Assembly: GCF_016859285.1 (NCBI RefSeq)
Contig: NC_053420.1
Span: 25,666,045 to 25,730,044, forward strand
DNA: 64,000 nt
Origin: Xiphias gladius
Taxonomy: Eukaryota; Chordata; Actinopteri; Istiophoriformes; Xiphiidae
Direction of reading: 5' to 3'
Both the position numbers and the translations under genes were made by a program. Numbering within the stretch: position 1 is the stretch's first letter; each line of letters opens with the position of its first letter. The notes below the pieces were generated by a model, which was given only the letters and a program-made list of their open reading frames with translations, did no database searches and had not been told where the DNA came from. Shown piece by piece: positions 24,365 through 37,523 of this stretch.

Positions 24365-26840
24365 AGAAGGGGAGGAGGGGGGGTACGTATACTGAGCCCA
24401 GTGCACATTTGGGTATGTCGTTATAGGGGTAAGGCAGCGCTCTAATATAACAGATTGGGTTATACATAGCTACAATGGCGCCGCGGAGCAGGCTGAGCAG
24501 ATGGATTGTATTGTGTGAATTTGCGATTTGACAGGAGTTTAGGGATCCGCCGTTTCAGTGAGCGTCATCACCCAAAAGGTCCTCTTAATTAGGTCACATG
24601 TCTTTTTCACTAGATGGCTGCCATCTGTAGAAAGCAAAAAAATCTCTTGATGGGCTACTATGAATATGAATCGTTTTGGGAATTGTCATTTAAAGCACAG
24701 GCCTATTAGCCCAAAGGCTTAAAATAGACTTTTACGCACACGCGTAACAGTGGCGGACCAATTTACGCAGATGTAGGCCTACTGTAAGCGTAGCCTAGTC
24801 CTTCATGGGCAGTTCTTTATTGTTACACGTAACGGAGGCGTTTTCCCTTGAATCAAATTTCTAATGCTAGTTGTGTGTTGTTGTGTAAACTATGGTTTAC
24901 GCGGCTGTGACCCTCGTGACCTTGCTGGACTTCCGCGCGTAAAAGCGCACTGAGCAAAGCGCGAAAGAGACAGAGACAAGTTGAGAATGAGGGTCTAATA
25001 GAAAAGGGGCAATTAGACCATAACTATGCCAATGTATTTTTTGAAGGAATTTAAGAAAACATAGCAACAAGAGAAACTGAATATTGTGGTAATAATGCAG
25101 CAATAACAGTAAGTATGATATGGTCATCATAAAGCAATTGGATATTATGGAGACACATTATATGCCTGTTTAGAAAGATTAGACTAATATGGCCTATTTA
25201 GACATTATGTGTACATCATTAGTGACACGTAGCGGGACAATAACCTATATATAACATAAATATAACATCCTCATTGTCTGTTGTAATGTACGAACATATA
25301 GGCCCACTACAGACCTCCATTACTAGGGAAACATGGATTTGTTCTTCCCCTTAAGTTTGTCCTGACTGGGTTCAGTCGTTGCCTGTAGCTGTGGCCGTGT
25401 ACAGTCAGGAAAAACAAAGATTATCTATCAGGAAGATGACTCACTCAATAGTTAAACAAAAACCCAGCGCGTGGTTCCGGTCTGTGGAAGGGTCGACGTG
25501 TAGCTCTGCATGATCGGGTCTAGTACTGGGATTCAAAGAGGTTTGAGTCCAACATGACAAATCTCTGCTTTCCTTGTTACAGCAGCGCATCCTATGCCGG
25601 TCGCGGTGTGCTGATCTGTGTTTGCGGCATTTGAATTTATAGCTATAAAGTGTTTGCATTTTGCTTGTTTGTGGGACAGTGGTGTGACGGGGATTTGGGC
25701 TGTTGTATGGGGTTCCACTGATTGGACAGGCACTGCTCCTCTGTGGATTGCGGGTCTGCCGTTCTGGCCCATTGGGCCACCGGGACATGGAATCCGCTAC
25801 ATTTGATGGGATACTGCAAATTCCGGCTGAAGCTCACGGTCGTGTAGTCAAAGAGCCCACCAGTCACCGCAGGTGCCACTGAAGCCACCTGGCAGATCTT
25901 CGGCACTCTTGCTGTTGTGGCGGCTTGGAAAAGAGCCTGCGCACTTCATGTATTTGGATACGACGCAAAGCGCTGCCGGTCGAGGCGGAGGCGTCATGGT
26001 GCTTGTTCCGCAGATGTCTTTTTTCTTTTCTTTTTCTTTTCATTCAGTGTATCCGGCCCGTTTCTTTGGGAGTTTGAATCCGGTACCTAACGCGCAGCAT
26101 CCAGCAGAGCGGCCGTTGCTATGGTTACCTGCACCTTGCGCACCGGTTTACAAAGGTGACGAGGTGTTGACCCGGATCTTTCCTGGTATAGGATTTTGAC
26201 GCAGACTTTTTCCGTGACCGTGACACAGCCGCGTGTCCTGTTGACAGCGTGACCGTGTTTTTTCTTTCCTTTTCTTTTTGTTACCACAACACCGTCGATA
26301 AAAGTGACTTTGCTGACTTTCACTCCTTCTGTGAATAATTTGGACATTTTAAAACCACTGTGCTTACTAGGCCGCAGTGGAAGCACGCCCCAGGCCTGGT
26401 AGCGTTTTACAGTAAAAAAAAAAAAAAAAGCTGAGCCACAACAATTACGCGATATTGTTTTTCACTTCTGTAAACAAAACAAGACTCGTGACGAGCCGGC
26501 GGCTTGGTGCGTTCCAGCACCGCGGGCCACCGGCTCAGATTCAGCGGGGGACGTGCGGGCAGAGAGCACGAAAGTCCCGCTCCTCGTGATTGCAAACAGC
26601 TACGCAAACTTTCCGCACTCTGGCGGATGACAGACAAGCGGGCAGATGGGGATAATCACTTCCCAGGCGTTTATTTTCCTATAAAGTGCACGAGAAAACC
26701 CCTTCGCCAGATAGCAACGGAACGTCCTCAAGGATTCACAACGTCCGCGGTATCGCGGAAAAGTGTCAGAGTGAGCGCTCGGCGCTCTCCCCCGGCTCTG
26801 TGCGCTGTAACCGGATCGGGGCAGAGCAGAAGGACGTACA
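24365..26840. other. head-to-head interval between zhx3 and fam83d
   Basis: About 2.5 kb with no recognisable gene. CpG frequency rises from about 25.4 kb and is high by 26.4 kb. Overlapping short open frames on both strands at 25.4-26.4 kb look like GC-rich chance frames. A noncoding transcript could start here, but nothing in the sequence proves it. Confidence 0.5.
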
Positions 26841-26865
26841 GGAGGCTTGTTTGCCTCCGAACGAG

Positions 26866-26954
26866 CCAATGAGGCCGGCTTTACATTAGACTGACAGCCT
26901 GGCTCCGCGAGCCCGGAGACGCCATTCGGGTTTAACGGCTGCGCGACAGCCAAT
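26866..26954 (+). promoter_or_regulatory. fam83d: fam83d promoter with two CCAAT boxes
   Basis: CCAAT pentamers lie at 26866-26870 and 26950-26954, about 220 and 134 bases before the ATG, inside a CpG-rich stretch. Paired CCAAT (NF-Y) boxes are common in genes expressed in G2/M, which fits a mitotic spindle gene. The motif TTTAAA at 27056-27061 is a possible variant CHR element. This is motif evidence only. Confidence 0.45.
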
Positions 26955-27087
26955 ACGGATCCGCGACGGACAGGAACGGAGGGAAACAAGAAAATACGAA
27001 TCTGCCTTCCTGGAGGTCAAGCCGTTGGCGGCCACCTGTAGAATAGTGGATCCTGTTTAAAGAAAAGGGAGGACAACAGCCGCAACC

Positions 27088-30000
27088 ATGGCTCTGTCGC
27101 AGTGCTTGGACGACTCACCTCTGCGATTGGGTCCAAAACGCACCGGGGCACTCGACGACCTGAACCCGCAGGAGGTCTACAACGAGAGACACCGGCTGGC
27201 CCTGGAGGAGCTGCTTTCCGGAGGGCTCGACAACTTTCTGGACTTCCTCAGGAGAGAGAAGATCCCCAACTTTCTGTCGGACGACGAGATTCGGCGGATC
27301 AGGAGCACCGCCGTGCCCTCGCGGTGCGTGTCCTTCCACGGGGAGGACCAGGCGCTGGAGCAGTCGCTGAGCAGCTCCCAGGACTGCTCCTCCGTCACCT
27401 ATTTCCCCGAGGTGTCGGACGTGGAGCCGCCGCTGCTGGAGATGGGCTGGCCCGCCTTCACCGCGGGGTCCTACCGGGGAGTCACACGGGCCGTGGCGCA
27501 CTTCCAGCCCAGCTACGGGGAGTGCATTTACAGCTGCAAGGAGGCTGCGAGGCGTATGATTAAAAGTGCCCGAGAGGTATGCACGAAGAAAAAAAGCGTT
27601 TCATAAGAATGATCTTCTACCATTCATTAGAAGCTGCGAACAGACTCTGTAATTTCATTGAAAAATCACCATCCTGCAGGCACTGGTGCCAAGGTGTCTC
27701 AGTATTCTTCACAGTTTGATAGCCTTAACGGGGCATACATATAAAAACTAGTTTTAGTTTGTTTGTTTTTTCCTAATCCCCCTCTATTTCACATGGTAAT
27801 ATTCCTAGAATTCCCATAGTATTTTCCAGGCCCAAAGGCTCCACTGATACAACGTGGATTTGTGAAATCTGTTGTGAAAATACCCTAGACCTACCCTACA
27901 GACTTTTATTTTGGTTGCGTGTCAATTCAGATTTATATTCTCTCAAATAGGCCACCCAACACAAAATAAGTGAGTGTGTTTATATATAGTCACTTATGAA
28001 AAGACTTTGGGGGGAAAACTCAACTTCTAAATCTTCTTTGGATCATCCTTAAAATACATGCCAGATGGTCCCCATGGAATTTCCTTGATCAGTCTGAATA
28101 TTAGAAGTTCTTTTTTTTTTGAAATCTTGATGAGAATGAAAGCTGTGACCAAAGGATAAAACACAATAAACAAAAGCAAGAAAGGTTCATGCTGATGTTC
28201 CTGACGGAAGCTGTCAGTCCAGCCTCTGGTTTTGAAAAGAAACATTCCAGCATGAGGAGCGTGAAGGGAGTCTGCGGCTTCAGCAGCACCTCAGGCCTGT
28301 GTAGGGCCTGCGTACCAGATGTGCCTCGACTTGCTTTGCTCTACATGAAAGTTTGCATTCTCTCTCTCACTGGAAAGCTTTAAGCTCTAGATTTCCTGTC
28401 TGGTTTACAGCTAAAAAGATGGTCGTATATACGACCAGTTTCTGGCTTGCAACCAGTTGAAACCCTAGGAAAATATTCTCATTCAGAGATTGCCTGTGCT
28501 TTTGTAATTTTTAAACCACACACTGCACACAGACTTTATTGTACACAAAAGTCACTGACTGTAAAAACACACTGTGTACATGCATTGTCACTGGTCACCT
28601 CATCGAAACGGTCTGGGCCTGTATTTCTGTGAAACTTAACTCCGATTTTACACATTTTCCCAAAAAATAAGCACGACACTATCATCCAAATAAGGTGGGG
28701 AACTCCTGACAAAGCTGCATGTGGATAACACCAGTTTGAAGCAATAAATCTGAGATATGTAATCCTCCTCACACAACCTTTACCAGAGCATGTGAAATTC
28801 CATTCCTCCTCGTGAAAAAGAGAAATCTCAGTGCAAAACAAAGCTCAGAAAAAATGGAGGCAGGCCCTACAGTGCACCTACTTGTCTCCTGTATAAAAGT
28901 CATTTGTTTGCTGACCAAGCATTACTGCCGATTGCCATGGTAACAGACCACAGTCAATAGAAAGCTCATCAGCACACACATTACAGTGAGTGTGTCTGAC
29001 AGAGATTCGCAGCTCTGTTTGAATAAGGCCTTGCATTTGATAATAATGAAAACACAATCATGTGCTACATCTGGGAGAGCACGGCTGCAGCCCTAAAAGG
29101 AATTCTATTATATTACCTCTGTAATTTTCCACTGCAGGTGATTGCCATAGTTACAGACTCCCTGACAGACCTGGATATCTTTAAGGATCTTCAGGAGGCA
29201 TGTTCCCAACGCAGAGTCCCTGTCTACATCCTGCTGGACCTATCATGTGCCCCCGCTTTTCTCAAGATGTGCAGAAATGTCGGCGTTCGGCTGGATGACC
29301 TTCGGGTATGTGGTTGGTTCAGTAAAAAGCTGAACCCAGCGTCGGGTGTGGCTCCGTGTGCACACCACAGTACATCATATTGCATCCAATTAAAATAAAT
29401 TCCTTAGGTTTTGATATGACTGGGCGAGGCTGCACTTATCTCTCACTCCAGCTCTTTCTCTCTTTTGATCCGCACAGCAAATGAGAGTGCGAACCATAAC
29501 TGGAACGACTTACTACATGAGATCAGGAGCGAGGATTACTGGGAAGGTTCATGAGCGGTTCATGCTGATTGATGGAAACAGAGTAGCTACAGGTTCCTAC
29601 AGGTAACATCCTGCTAACCATTTTACCTAAAGACAAACAGCTGACTTTAGCTGGCTGAATGCCTAAAACGCCCACATTTACCAGACTGTAAATTAATACA
29701 TTTTTCTTCCCAGTTTAACAGATGTAGCTGCTTGCTTTCAGTCATGCATGTTGTTAAATCCCATTCCTGCGCAGGTTCAACTGGACTGATGGCAAACTGA
29801 ACAGCAGCAACCTCATCGAGCTTTCTGGCCAAATAACAGAGAAGTTTGATGAGGAGTTCCGCATCCTCTACGCCCAGTCTCTGCCCATGAATTCTCGAGG
29901 ACCTCCAAGTGTCCGAAACAGCGGCATCTACGATCACCTCCTCATCAAACACTCAGTCACCTCCTCCCCCCGCGTGGCCAGAGAGAGGCCTGTGGAGCCA

Positions 30001-30672
30001 GTGTGTCTGACCAGCACACCCAGCCGCAAGCCCCGCACCTTAGTGGCGCAGCACACGTCTGAACTTTCAACTCCAGATCGTCATAAAACCAGCCCAGTGT
30101 CTGACTCCTCCACCATAGGTGAGGCCTGGACGGAGCAGCAGCACATGCAGGATGAGATCCTGGCTGGTAGCACGACTCTGCGTTTCCCTGCAGAGCATCT
30201 ACCAGAAAAAGAACCAGTGATCCCCAGCACGGTCTCCTGCCACGCCTCCACTCAGACCAGCCGGTCAGTGACGGAGACGGACACCCAGACCGACCTCCAG
30301 CTAGACACCCAACACCCCAACCCCGTCACATGTACAAGCACAGGACCAAACCAGGCCAGCTCTCCCTCCTTGGTGTCGCCCAGGCAGGCTTCGCCCACCC
30401 AGGCAGCCCCAGACGGCACCTTGAAGGACTGCTTCCACAAGCTGACCAACGAGCGCCAGTACCACTACTCCACCATCCGCTCCAAGCTGGAACACATGGT
30501 GACCGCCCTGTCCCAGAGGCGAGAGCTAGCGGACGTCACCAACATGACTCAGGGGCCTGGCGCTCACAGCAGGCAGAGGGCACACAAAGACTGGGAGCAG
30601 GAACCAAACCCCAGACTGCTTGTTGAAAGTGCGGGCGTGGGCACGTGGCCAAGAGCCAGATGTGTACACTAG
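27088..30672 (+). CDS. fam83d: FAM83D (CHICA), spindle-associated pseudo-PLD protein
   Basis: In human cells FAM83D binds the chromokinesin KIF22 and dynein light chain LC8, recruits casein kinase 1 alpha to the spindle and helps chromosome alignment. Coding exons: 27088-27576, 29138-29305, 29478-29602, 29775-30672. All borders are GT-AG; they total 1680 nt, 559 residues (human 585). The start [11 protein letters not shown] lies in a favourable context (GCAACCATGG). The N-terminal FAM83 domain (about 1-310) includes the family signatures [22 protein letters not shown] and [12 protein letters not shown]. The PLD-like motif reads [12 protein letters not shown], with Arg in place of Lys, followed by [20 protein letters not shown]. 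The tail has two TQT motifs ([16 protein letters not shown]), typical LC8-binding cores. A conserved C-terminal helix is [20 protein letters not shown] probable poly(A) signal lies at 30751 or at 31134-31143. FAM83A and FAM83H are excluded by the TQT tail and C-terminal helix. Confidence 0.95.
27577..29137 (+). other. fam83d: fam83d intron 1
   Basis: A 1.56-kb intron, by far the longest of this gene, with a GTATGC donor and CACTGCAG acceptor. No repeat family or nested gene was recognised. Confidence 0.8.
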
Positions 30673-31143
30673 TTTGTCTTCAGGGATTTTGGTGATGGAG
30701 GGTAGTGGGCAAAGAGCTGTTGCAAGCTTTCTTGGAGACCTTTTGTTTCAAATAAATGCTTTTGGCTTATGCAGTAGAATTTCAGCTTTTTTTTCTTTGT
30801 CTTCTGTTCCACCGTGCCCACTTTTCTCCCTTTGCACGCTGTGTCCCGTCCACGTCGAAGTAATGTTTGGTGAGATGGTAATGCCTGATTGTAACTGACA
30901 CTAACATCTTTCAGAGAATAATTTGGACCAAAGACACACGGTGCAATAGTCATTTTTTTGACAATGTCACTTTAATGAATATCATTTGCTGAGGTGGTTA
31001 AGTACACTGTAGCTGCTGTGGTAGGAGTGAAAATGCATTGAAGTGCTGTTTTGGTTATTTAAATCACATTTGGCTGCTGTAACTGCATCTGATCATCATT
31101 CCAGAGAGCAGCTGACTCTCACCGTGCCTTGCTAATAAATAAA
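30673..31143 (+). other. fam83d: fam83d 3' UTR
   Basis: AATAAA occurs at 30751-30756 and twice overlapping at 31134-31143. The latter is followed by GTGGTGTTTTGCTT, a GT/T-rich element expected after a cleavage site. Confidence 0.6.
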
Positions 31144-31714
31144 GTGGTGTTTTGCTTGACCGGGGCTTTTTTTTGTCGTTGTCTTTTCTCGCCCTTTCTA
31201 CTTGTGCACCCTTTGTGTTCCATTTTAACGTCACTGTTTTTAAACTCCAATTAAATCCTCCTGAAAAAATGTGTTGGAAAATATCTGTTCAGAATTCCAG
31301 GATGCACAAGGAAGCAACCTGCTCCGAAGTGATTTCACAAAAAGAACGAGCACCTGCGTCTTATCCACTGCAGTGCCTTTGTGCAATTAGTTTAGAGATA
31401 GCATCTGTGATACTGGCACCTCTGCTGGTTATGTGGCCAATCACAGTCTCGGTTCAGGGTGAATTTGGAGAAGCTCTGTCACAGATTACAAGCATAGATT
31501 AGGGTAGATGTTAAATGAAGACTTCTTTAAACACAGATGGGATTCTACAACTGCCAATTCCTTGCTGTTACGTTTTATATTCATTTTCCACACAGATTCT
31601 TTCAACAAGGCATGGTTTAACAGCCAAAAAAAAAACCCAGCTATTTTTATGCAGCAGTCAAATAGGGAATTGGCATTTGTGTAAAGCTCTATATTTTACA
31701 AGCCGCATTACAAG

Positions 31715-32357
31715 TATAACTAGGACAGCATTTTACCACCTAAAAATATTTCCAAAGTTGAATCCATGTTGTCTCAGGCAGATGCCAGAAAGCTGGTTCA
31801 TGCATTCACGTCCTTGAGTCTAGACTACTGTCATGCCCTTTCTGGTGGTCTTCCCAAAAGACTGTGGGACATCCGGACCATCCAAAATGCTGCCACCAGA
31901 GTACTGAAAAACTGAACATATTACTCCTATTGTCAGATCACTTCATTCGCTGCAAATAAAATAGAGAATTGATTTTAAAAATCTGCTCACCGTCTAAAAA
32001 TCGCTTAATAGCCTAGCACCGAAATACCTCTCTGACCTGCTCGGTGCTGACAAACCCTCAGGAACCCTCATATCATCAAACATTGGTCTCCTGGCTGTGC
32101 CAATGATCAGGACCAAATCTCGAGGAGGTGCACTCTGTCACAATAGCCCCGCTCTCTGGAACAACCTGCCTGATGATATAAGATGTACCACGACTGTGCT
32201 GTCTTTCGGCGCAAGCTAAAGACCCACCTGTTCTCTCCGACACGCTCTCTATGTGAATATGTATACAGGATTTATTTTATTTGTATTTTTGTGTGCAAAC
32301 TGCATTGAGATTACTTTGTATGAAATGTGCTAAACAAATACATTTTGATTGATTGGT
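31715..32357 (+). mobile_element. truncated, broken L2/CR1-like LINE 3' end
   Basis: Frame-broken remnants of the C-terminal part of a non-LTR retrotransposon ORF2 are readable. Typical pieces are LDYCHALSGGLPKR, IQNAATRVL, APKYLSDLL and, later, LWNNLPDD. Frameshifts and several stop codons break it. It ends with ACATTTTGATTGATTGG, resembling the short tandem TTGA-type tails of fish L2 elements. The 5' part of the element is missing. The exact clade needs a repeat-library search. Confidence 0.75.
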
Positions 32358-33166
32358 TCTTATATTGGCATTAAAGTTGGGCATGGCAAGTGCTTCTGGG
32401 CATGGCACTAAGAGTGTTTCACTCTTCATAACTCACACTTAAGCACAAAGGTCGAAGCATGTCAGTGTCTTGGCTCTGGTGAGAAGAGTGTTCCAAATGC
32501 CCTGCTATAAATGTATTACTCACTCTGAGCTTTATATGACTAATGTTGAACTATATTGAGGAGATGAGAGGTGTAACTATTCCATATCAAGATGTAGATA
32601 GCTTTATTGACAAAGGAAGGAGACCTGTTGGATGTGGTTTCAGGTACACGATAGGAAGCAGGAATCAGATGGTGGTCAAAAGATTGTGCTTACAGATTAA
32701 GAACCATTTAATAATGGAGTTAACTATTAAGCTGAAGTCAATTTTTCGCGTGCGCTTCAGCATTATCAAATGTAAGATACTTTTATGGGATCGCATTTCA
32801 AAGCAAACAGTGTATTTATTTGACAAGTCGTTGTACATAGAGACACAAAGAGACAGTGAATTTAACACAATGTAGTCGCCTTTTAAACATCTTTGCTTTT
32901 GTAACAGGATGCAGTTGGGGAACTGATTGGACAGGTTAGCCCGTATTTCGAGATACTGTAGATCAACTAATTGATGATGGAACACTTCTTCGCATGAAAA
33001 ACACAATACAGAATAAGACAGTATTTTTACTTTTGATACTCAAAATCATTTAATATAATTGATATTTTGAAACGTTTAACAAAAGCTTATTGCGATGTTG
33101 AATAATACACTTCTCAAAATCAAGTCAGTCATCATTTTTGTAATGGCTTATTAGTAATTTATTCCA

Positions 33167-33614
33167 ATGGTGGAAAGTAACCAAGTAACTCGGTACTTAC
33201 TTAACTATTGTAGTTAAGTACAATTTTTGAGGTATTTGTACTTTACCTGAGTTTTTTCATTTTATATTTACACTTCTACTCCACTACATTTCAGGGGCAG
33301 ACATTATACTTTTTACTTGACTACATTCATCTGACAGTTACAATTACCAGTTACTTTGCAGAATAAGATTTTCTAAGCAAAAGATCAACTGATCTTTTAA
33401 ATCTGGGGTGCAGCCAATGATGCTTTCATTGCCCATTAATCTGCCAATCATTTTCTTGATTAATATGTTAACTGTTTGGCCTATTAAACATCAGAAAATA
33501 GTAAACACCAGGGGCCATTTCTGCCTCCCCAACAAGTACTTTTCCTTTTGATACTTTAAGTGCAATTGGCTGTGTACTTTTACTACATAACATACTGAGT
33601 ACTTCTTCCACCAC
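33167..33614. mobile_element. MITE-like nonautonomous element
   Basis: The left end GGTGGAAAGTAACCAAGTA and the right end AGTACTTCTTCCACCACT are imperfect inverted repeats. The interior (GTACTTTACCTGAGT, TCTACTCCACTACATTTCAG) matches a short repeat I recall as common in teleost genomes. There is no coding capacity. The class, DNA transposon or other, is uncertain. Confidence 0.6.
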
Positions 33615-34973
33615 TAACTTATTCATGAAATAATTTACCTTCTTATTTCTATTAATGGCCACAGAAATGGCTTACCCAGTATCTATTTATTAATTGATAA
33701 TAATACAGCCTACACCTCAAACTGTTACATGGCAATAAGGTAAGAACAGCAAGCCCTTCAGCGACTCCTCCTGTGGTGCATGCATCTCCTACCAGGCAAA
33801 CACATCAAAAGCCTCTACATTCATTATGTAAAATGGCATAGCTGAAGAGAATTGATCTACAAGAAAATACAACGGTGTGAGAGAATGGTATTTGATTGTA
33901 AGTGGTTGCTGCAAAGCAGCCACTGGCTGTAATCAAGGAAGCAGTGGGGGATCCACAACACCACAGTCTGCATCTATTAGGCTCGGCTCACTGGTAAATA
34001 GAGAGGCTCACAGATTCCACTTTACTCATGACAATTAAAAAACTATAACTGTGATTTACTTTTTAACTGATTTTTTTTTTTGTGTGTGCCTATTTTTACA
34101 CATTTACTGGGATCCCACTTGTGATGTGCATTAGCTGTGACACTGGCAGGAATCAGCCACCAGAGAGAGCCCTGTCCTTACCTAAAACATGCTCAGTGTT
34201 CTTTTTTTATTTTTATTTTGCCCAGTTTGTCCTGCTTTAGTCCCCTCACAGGGGAGTGCTGGAACCCTGCAAAATACCTAAGATTTATCTCTTAGAATGA
34301 AACAGCACCATAGCAGTTCTTTTGTCCACAAAGACTTTGCTGAATTACCACAAATTAATCCAAATTTTAGATTCACTTGTTATTCTGGTGGCTGTCTCAC
34401 ACTGTCTTAGACTGTAAGCTCATTACATTACAGTGGGGAAAATGTTCATTTCTGACTTAAGGTGGACATAGCATAACCAAACAAACGGCCACCGTCTGAT
34501 GTCCTCTTCGAGTCACTTGAGATCCCCACGGAGAAATGTGGCACTACCTCTCCTGCTGCATGCTGGCTACAATCTTTGTGGATGTCAGCATGTCTGACAG
34601 AAGGTGTAACATTATATCCAAACAAATATTGTGTTAGGGCCTAATCCAGTCAGTCAGCACACATATAGCTATTGTGCATAATGACAAATCACATCCATCA
34701 GGATGTAAATTAACTTTTAAGCTGCAGCTGTGTAGAACCAGGGACAACAACAGCGACTTGTTTCAGGAGGTTATAGTACATGCTGGATGCCAAAGGGATG
34801 TAAATGCAAATTTGTTTTCAAAAACTGCTATGCCTTCATTACATATGCACGTCTGTATGTATATTATGTGTTTATTTCTTTGGAATATTTTGCAATTTTT
34901 AGCGTATGAAAAAATATCTATTTGAAGGCCAGGATGTGTGTAATTTTGTTGGCAGTATTTTACACTAACAGCG

Positions 34974-34988
34974 CCCCCCCCCCCCCCC
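34974..34988. repeat. poly(C) run
   Basis: Fifteen consecutive C residues, preceded by GCG. Confidence 0.95.
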
Positions 34989-36735
34989 ACCCAATTCCAC
35001 AGAGTCCCACAGATCAGGATGACGCAGACAGACAGCACTTGTCCTACAGTTGATTATCGGATTAATATCCATCACCGTTTACATTTATGTCAGCTCCCTC
35101 GGTGCCTCGGCGTGAATGCACAGACTGGACTTCTAATTTTTTTCACAACAAATATGTTATGACATTTTGTTATCATATACACTGAATGACCATTTAGAGC
35201 AGTTGAATTTGTGTCAAATGTTTAGAATTAGTCTCTGGCCCCTGGAAGTAACAAAAATCATGTTCGGCTTCTGACACCGACTGATGGAGTCAAACGGCTC
35301 TCCTGATGCTGAGCATAAACCTTTTAATTACTGCAGACATGGTTGATGAGTTTGAAGCTTGATTACTTGGCCTTCATTAGTCAGATTGTGAGCTATAGTG
35401 ACTCCCAGAGGCGCAATTTGGCACCTCTAAACACCGCCAGCCTCTGTGTTTAGCAATTACATTTACCCTATAGTACCCAGACAGGTGCGCTCACCCCAAT
35501 ACACACGAGCTCATGTATGTGCACTAACACGTTTTATTATCAGCCTGAACAAGCAGGGCTGGATGCAGGAATTTCAGTCCGTTCTTTAATTTAGGGAAAG
35601 AACCTGACTTAAAGAAAACACTGATAAAATGTGCTTAGTGTGCTGAGTCCTACTTTTTTGAACTGTGCCTGTCATAATGATTTCGTGTTTGCTGTGCCAT
35701 CTTGGCCTTGTTTTCCATCAGGGCGGCCGGTGGTTGTCACTACACTGAGGAGGGAGCGTTCTGCCTCGGGCCACGACACACTGATAATGAATGTTCAGCT
35801 CATTGGAAAATAAAGTGCATCGGAATTATGCGGTCAGGATCTGGCCGTTGTTTGGGTGTGTGAGTCAGACACAGTGACATGCGCGGACGTTCAGTTTGCA
35901 CAACAGTCACTCACTTCCTACGCTGTAATGCTGATGCCAGGCCGCAGTCAGGCTAATGCAGGTGGAAGGTATTGTTGATAGGCTCTTTGTGCTAAACTGC
36001 ATGTTGAGCTTTAAAAACACGCTGTCCGGCAGCAGCCTTGCCACTATTTTTAGACGGGTACAGCTGCTCCTTAGCACCCAGCCTTAAACCAGCCATTCAC
36101 CAGAGATTTATGGCTCGAGCCCATGAGAAACAGCTGTAGTGTCGTGCCACTTGCTTGTCCAAGGAGTGCAAGCTGAGGTCTATCAAGAATTATATTTATT
36201 TTATTTACTGTGATGCCTATTCACGACAGCTGACACCAGTATTGAATGTAGTTATCAGTGAGTGGGATGCCTCACATTGCTGGATGTTTAAACCAAGAGT
36301 CTGGAGCTGCAGCGATGAGTCAGGCCTCAGTCCCAACGCCACCTGAGTGCAACATAAGCTCAACACTTGTGGTGAGCTGCTCCCCCACAACACCATGTGT
36401 CCCAGCATGTTAGCTCCACATAATGTTTTAAAGCTGAAAAATAAACGCTATGGTTTGTTTATTAGCAGGAAATACTCCGTTCTCAATAAAAGTGGCCCGG
36501 TGTTTGCTCATATTTCCCCAGTGAGGACAGAAGACAGAAAAGATTCTTGAGACTTTGTGTTTTTCTGCCACGCTGTTCCCTTAATACTGCATTCACAGTC
36601 CAGTTCACCACAGCCTCCGTCAGACCGGGACTGTCACATGATTATACTCGTGTAAATTGGTAGGAAACTGCTGTGGAGCTACAGTCGGCAGAGAAATTGT
36701 CCTGGTGGTGGCTGCCTTTATGGGAGGGAGAAAAC

Positions 36736-36738
36736 GTG

Positions 36739-36801
<63 letters not shown>

Positions 36802-36812
36802 TGTGTGTGTGT
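36736..36812. repeat. (GT)n microsatellite
   Basis: GT repeat of about 75 bases with TTT and GG interruptions. Confidence 0.97.
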
Positions 36813-37194
36813 TTTGGGGGTGGGCACTAAATGCGCAGCTCCTCCAGCCACACTGTAGCGGCTAAGCTTAAGTTTAGCTTATCACTGTCAGTTTGTTGTC
36901 TGCATTATTCAAAAGGACACCTTATCAGCCGGGGCAACTTGTATTAGCCTTCAGCACTGTGTGCTCCACACAATGATGTTCTACGCTGTTCCACATTAAC
37001 TCTGGTGTCTATTTCAGCAGCTCTCTATCCATTTATTGATGCATGTCTTTCATTGATCCCAGCATTGATTTGCCATGCAATCCATTACCCATCTGTCTGT
37101 TTCAGCGGGCTTTTAAATGATCCATCGGATTGAGCTATTAAGAGGAGTAGTGGTTAAGTCCAAAGGTTGGTGATACATTCAGGGAGATAGGGGT

Positions 37195-37195
<1 letters not shown>

Positions 37196-37236
<41 letters not shown>
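37196..37236. repeat. (CT)n microsatellite
   Basis: A perfect CT run of about 40 bases. Confidence 0.97.
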
Positions 37237-37240
<4 letters not shown>

Positions 37241-37523
37241 TGCTTGGGGGTTGGGTATAGGCGTTGTCAGGTATTTAGAAGTGTGTTACACAGCGTTATG
37301 AAATTTACACAACTGCATTACTGAGTCCAGACCTCATAAACATTATTGATTACAGAGTAACATCATCTAAATTTAGAGTAGAACCTACAATAGGCAGGGC
37401 GAGGTATCAAACCTCAACACTTGTATATCCCATACAAGTATTGGAATTGTTATATCAAAAATTTTCAAATGATACCGAAGTCCAGTTTAGGAGGTGACTG
37501 ATTTTCCTGTTTAACCTAATTTC

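Noticed and set aside
27102-27563. Long alternative frames on both strands over fam83d exon 1
   Set aside because: GC-rich shadows; the frame encoding the conserved FAM83 domain is clear.
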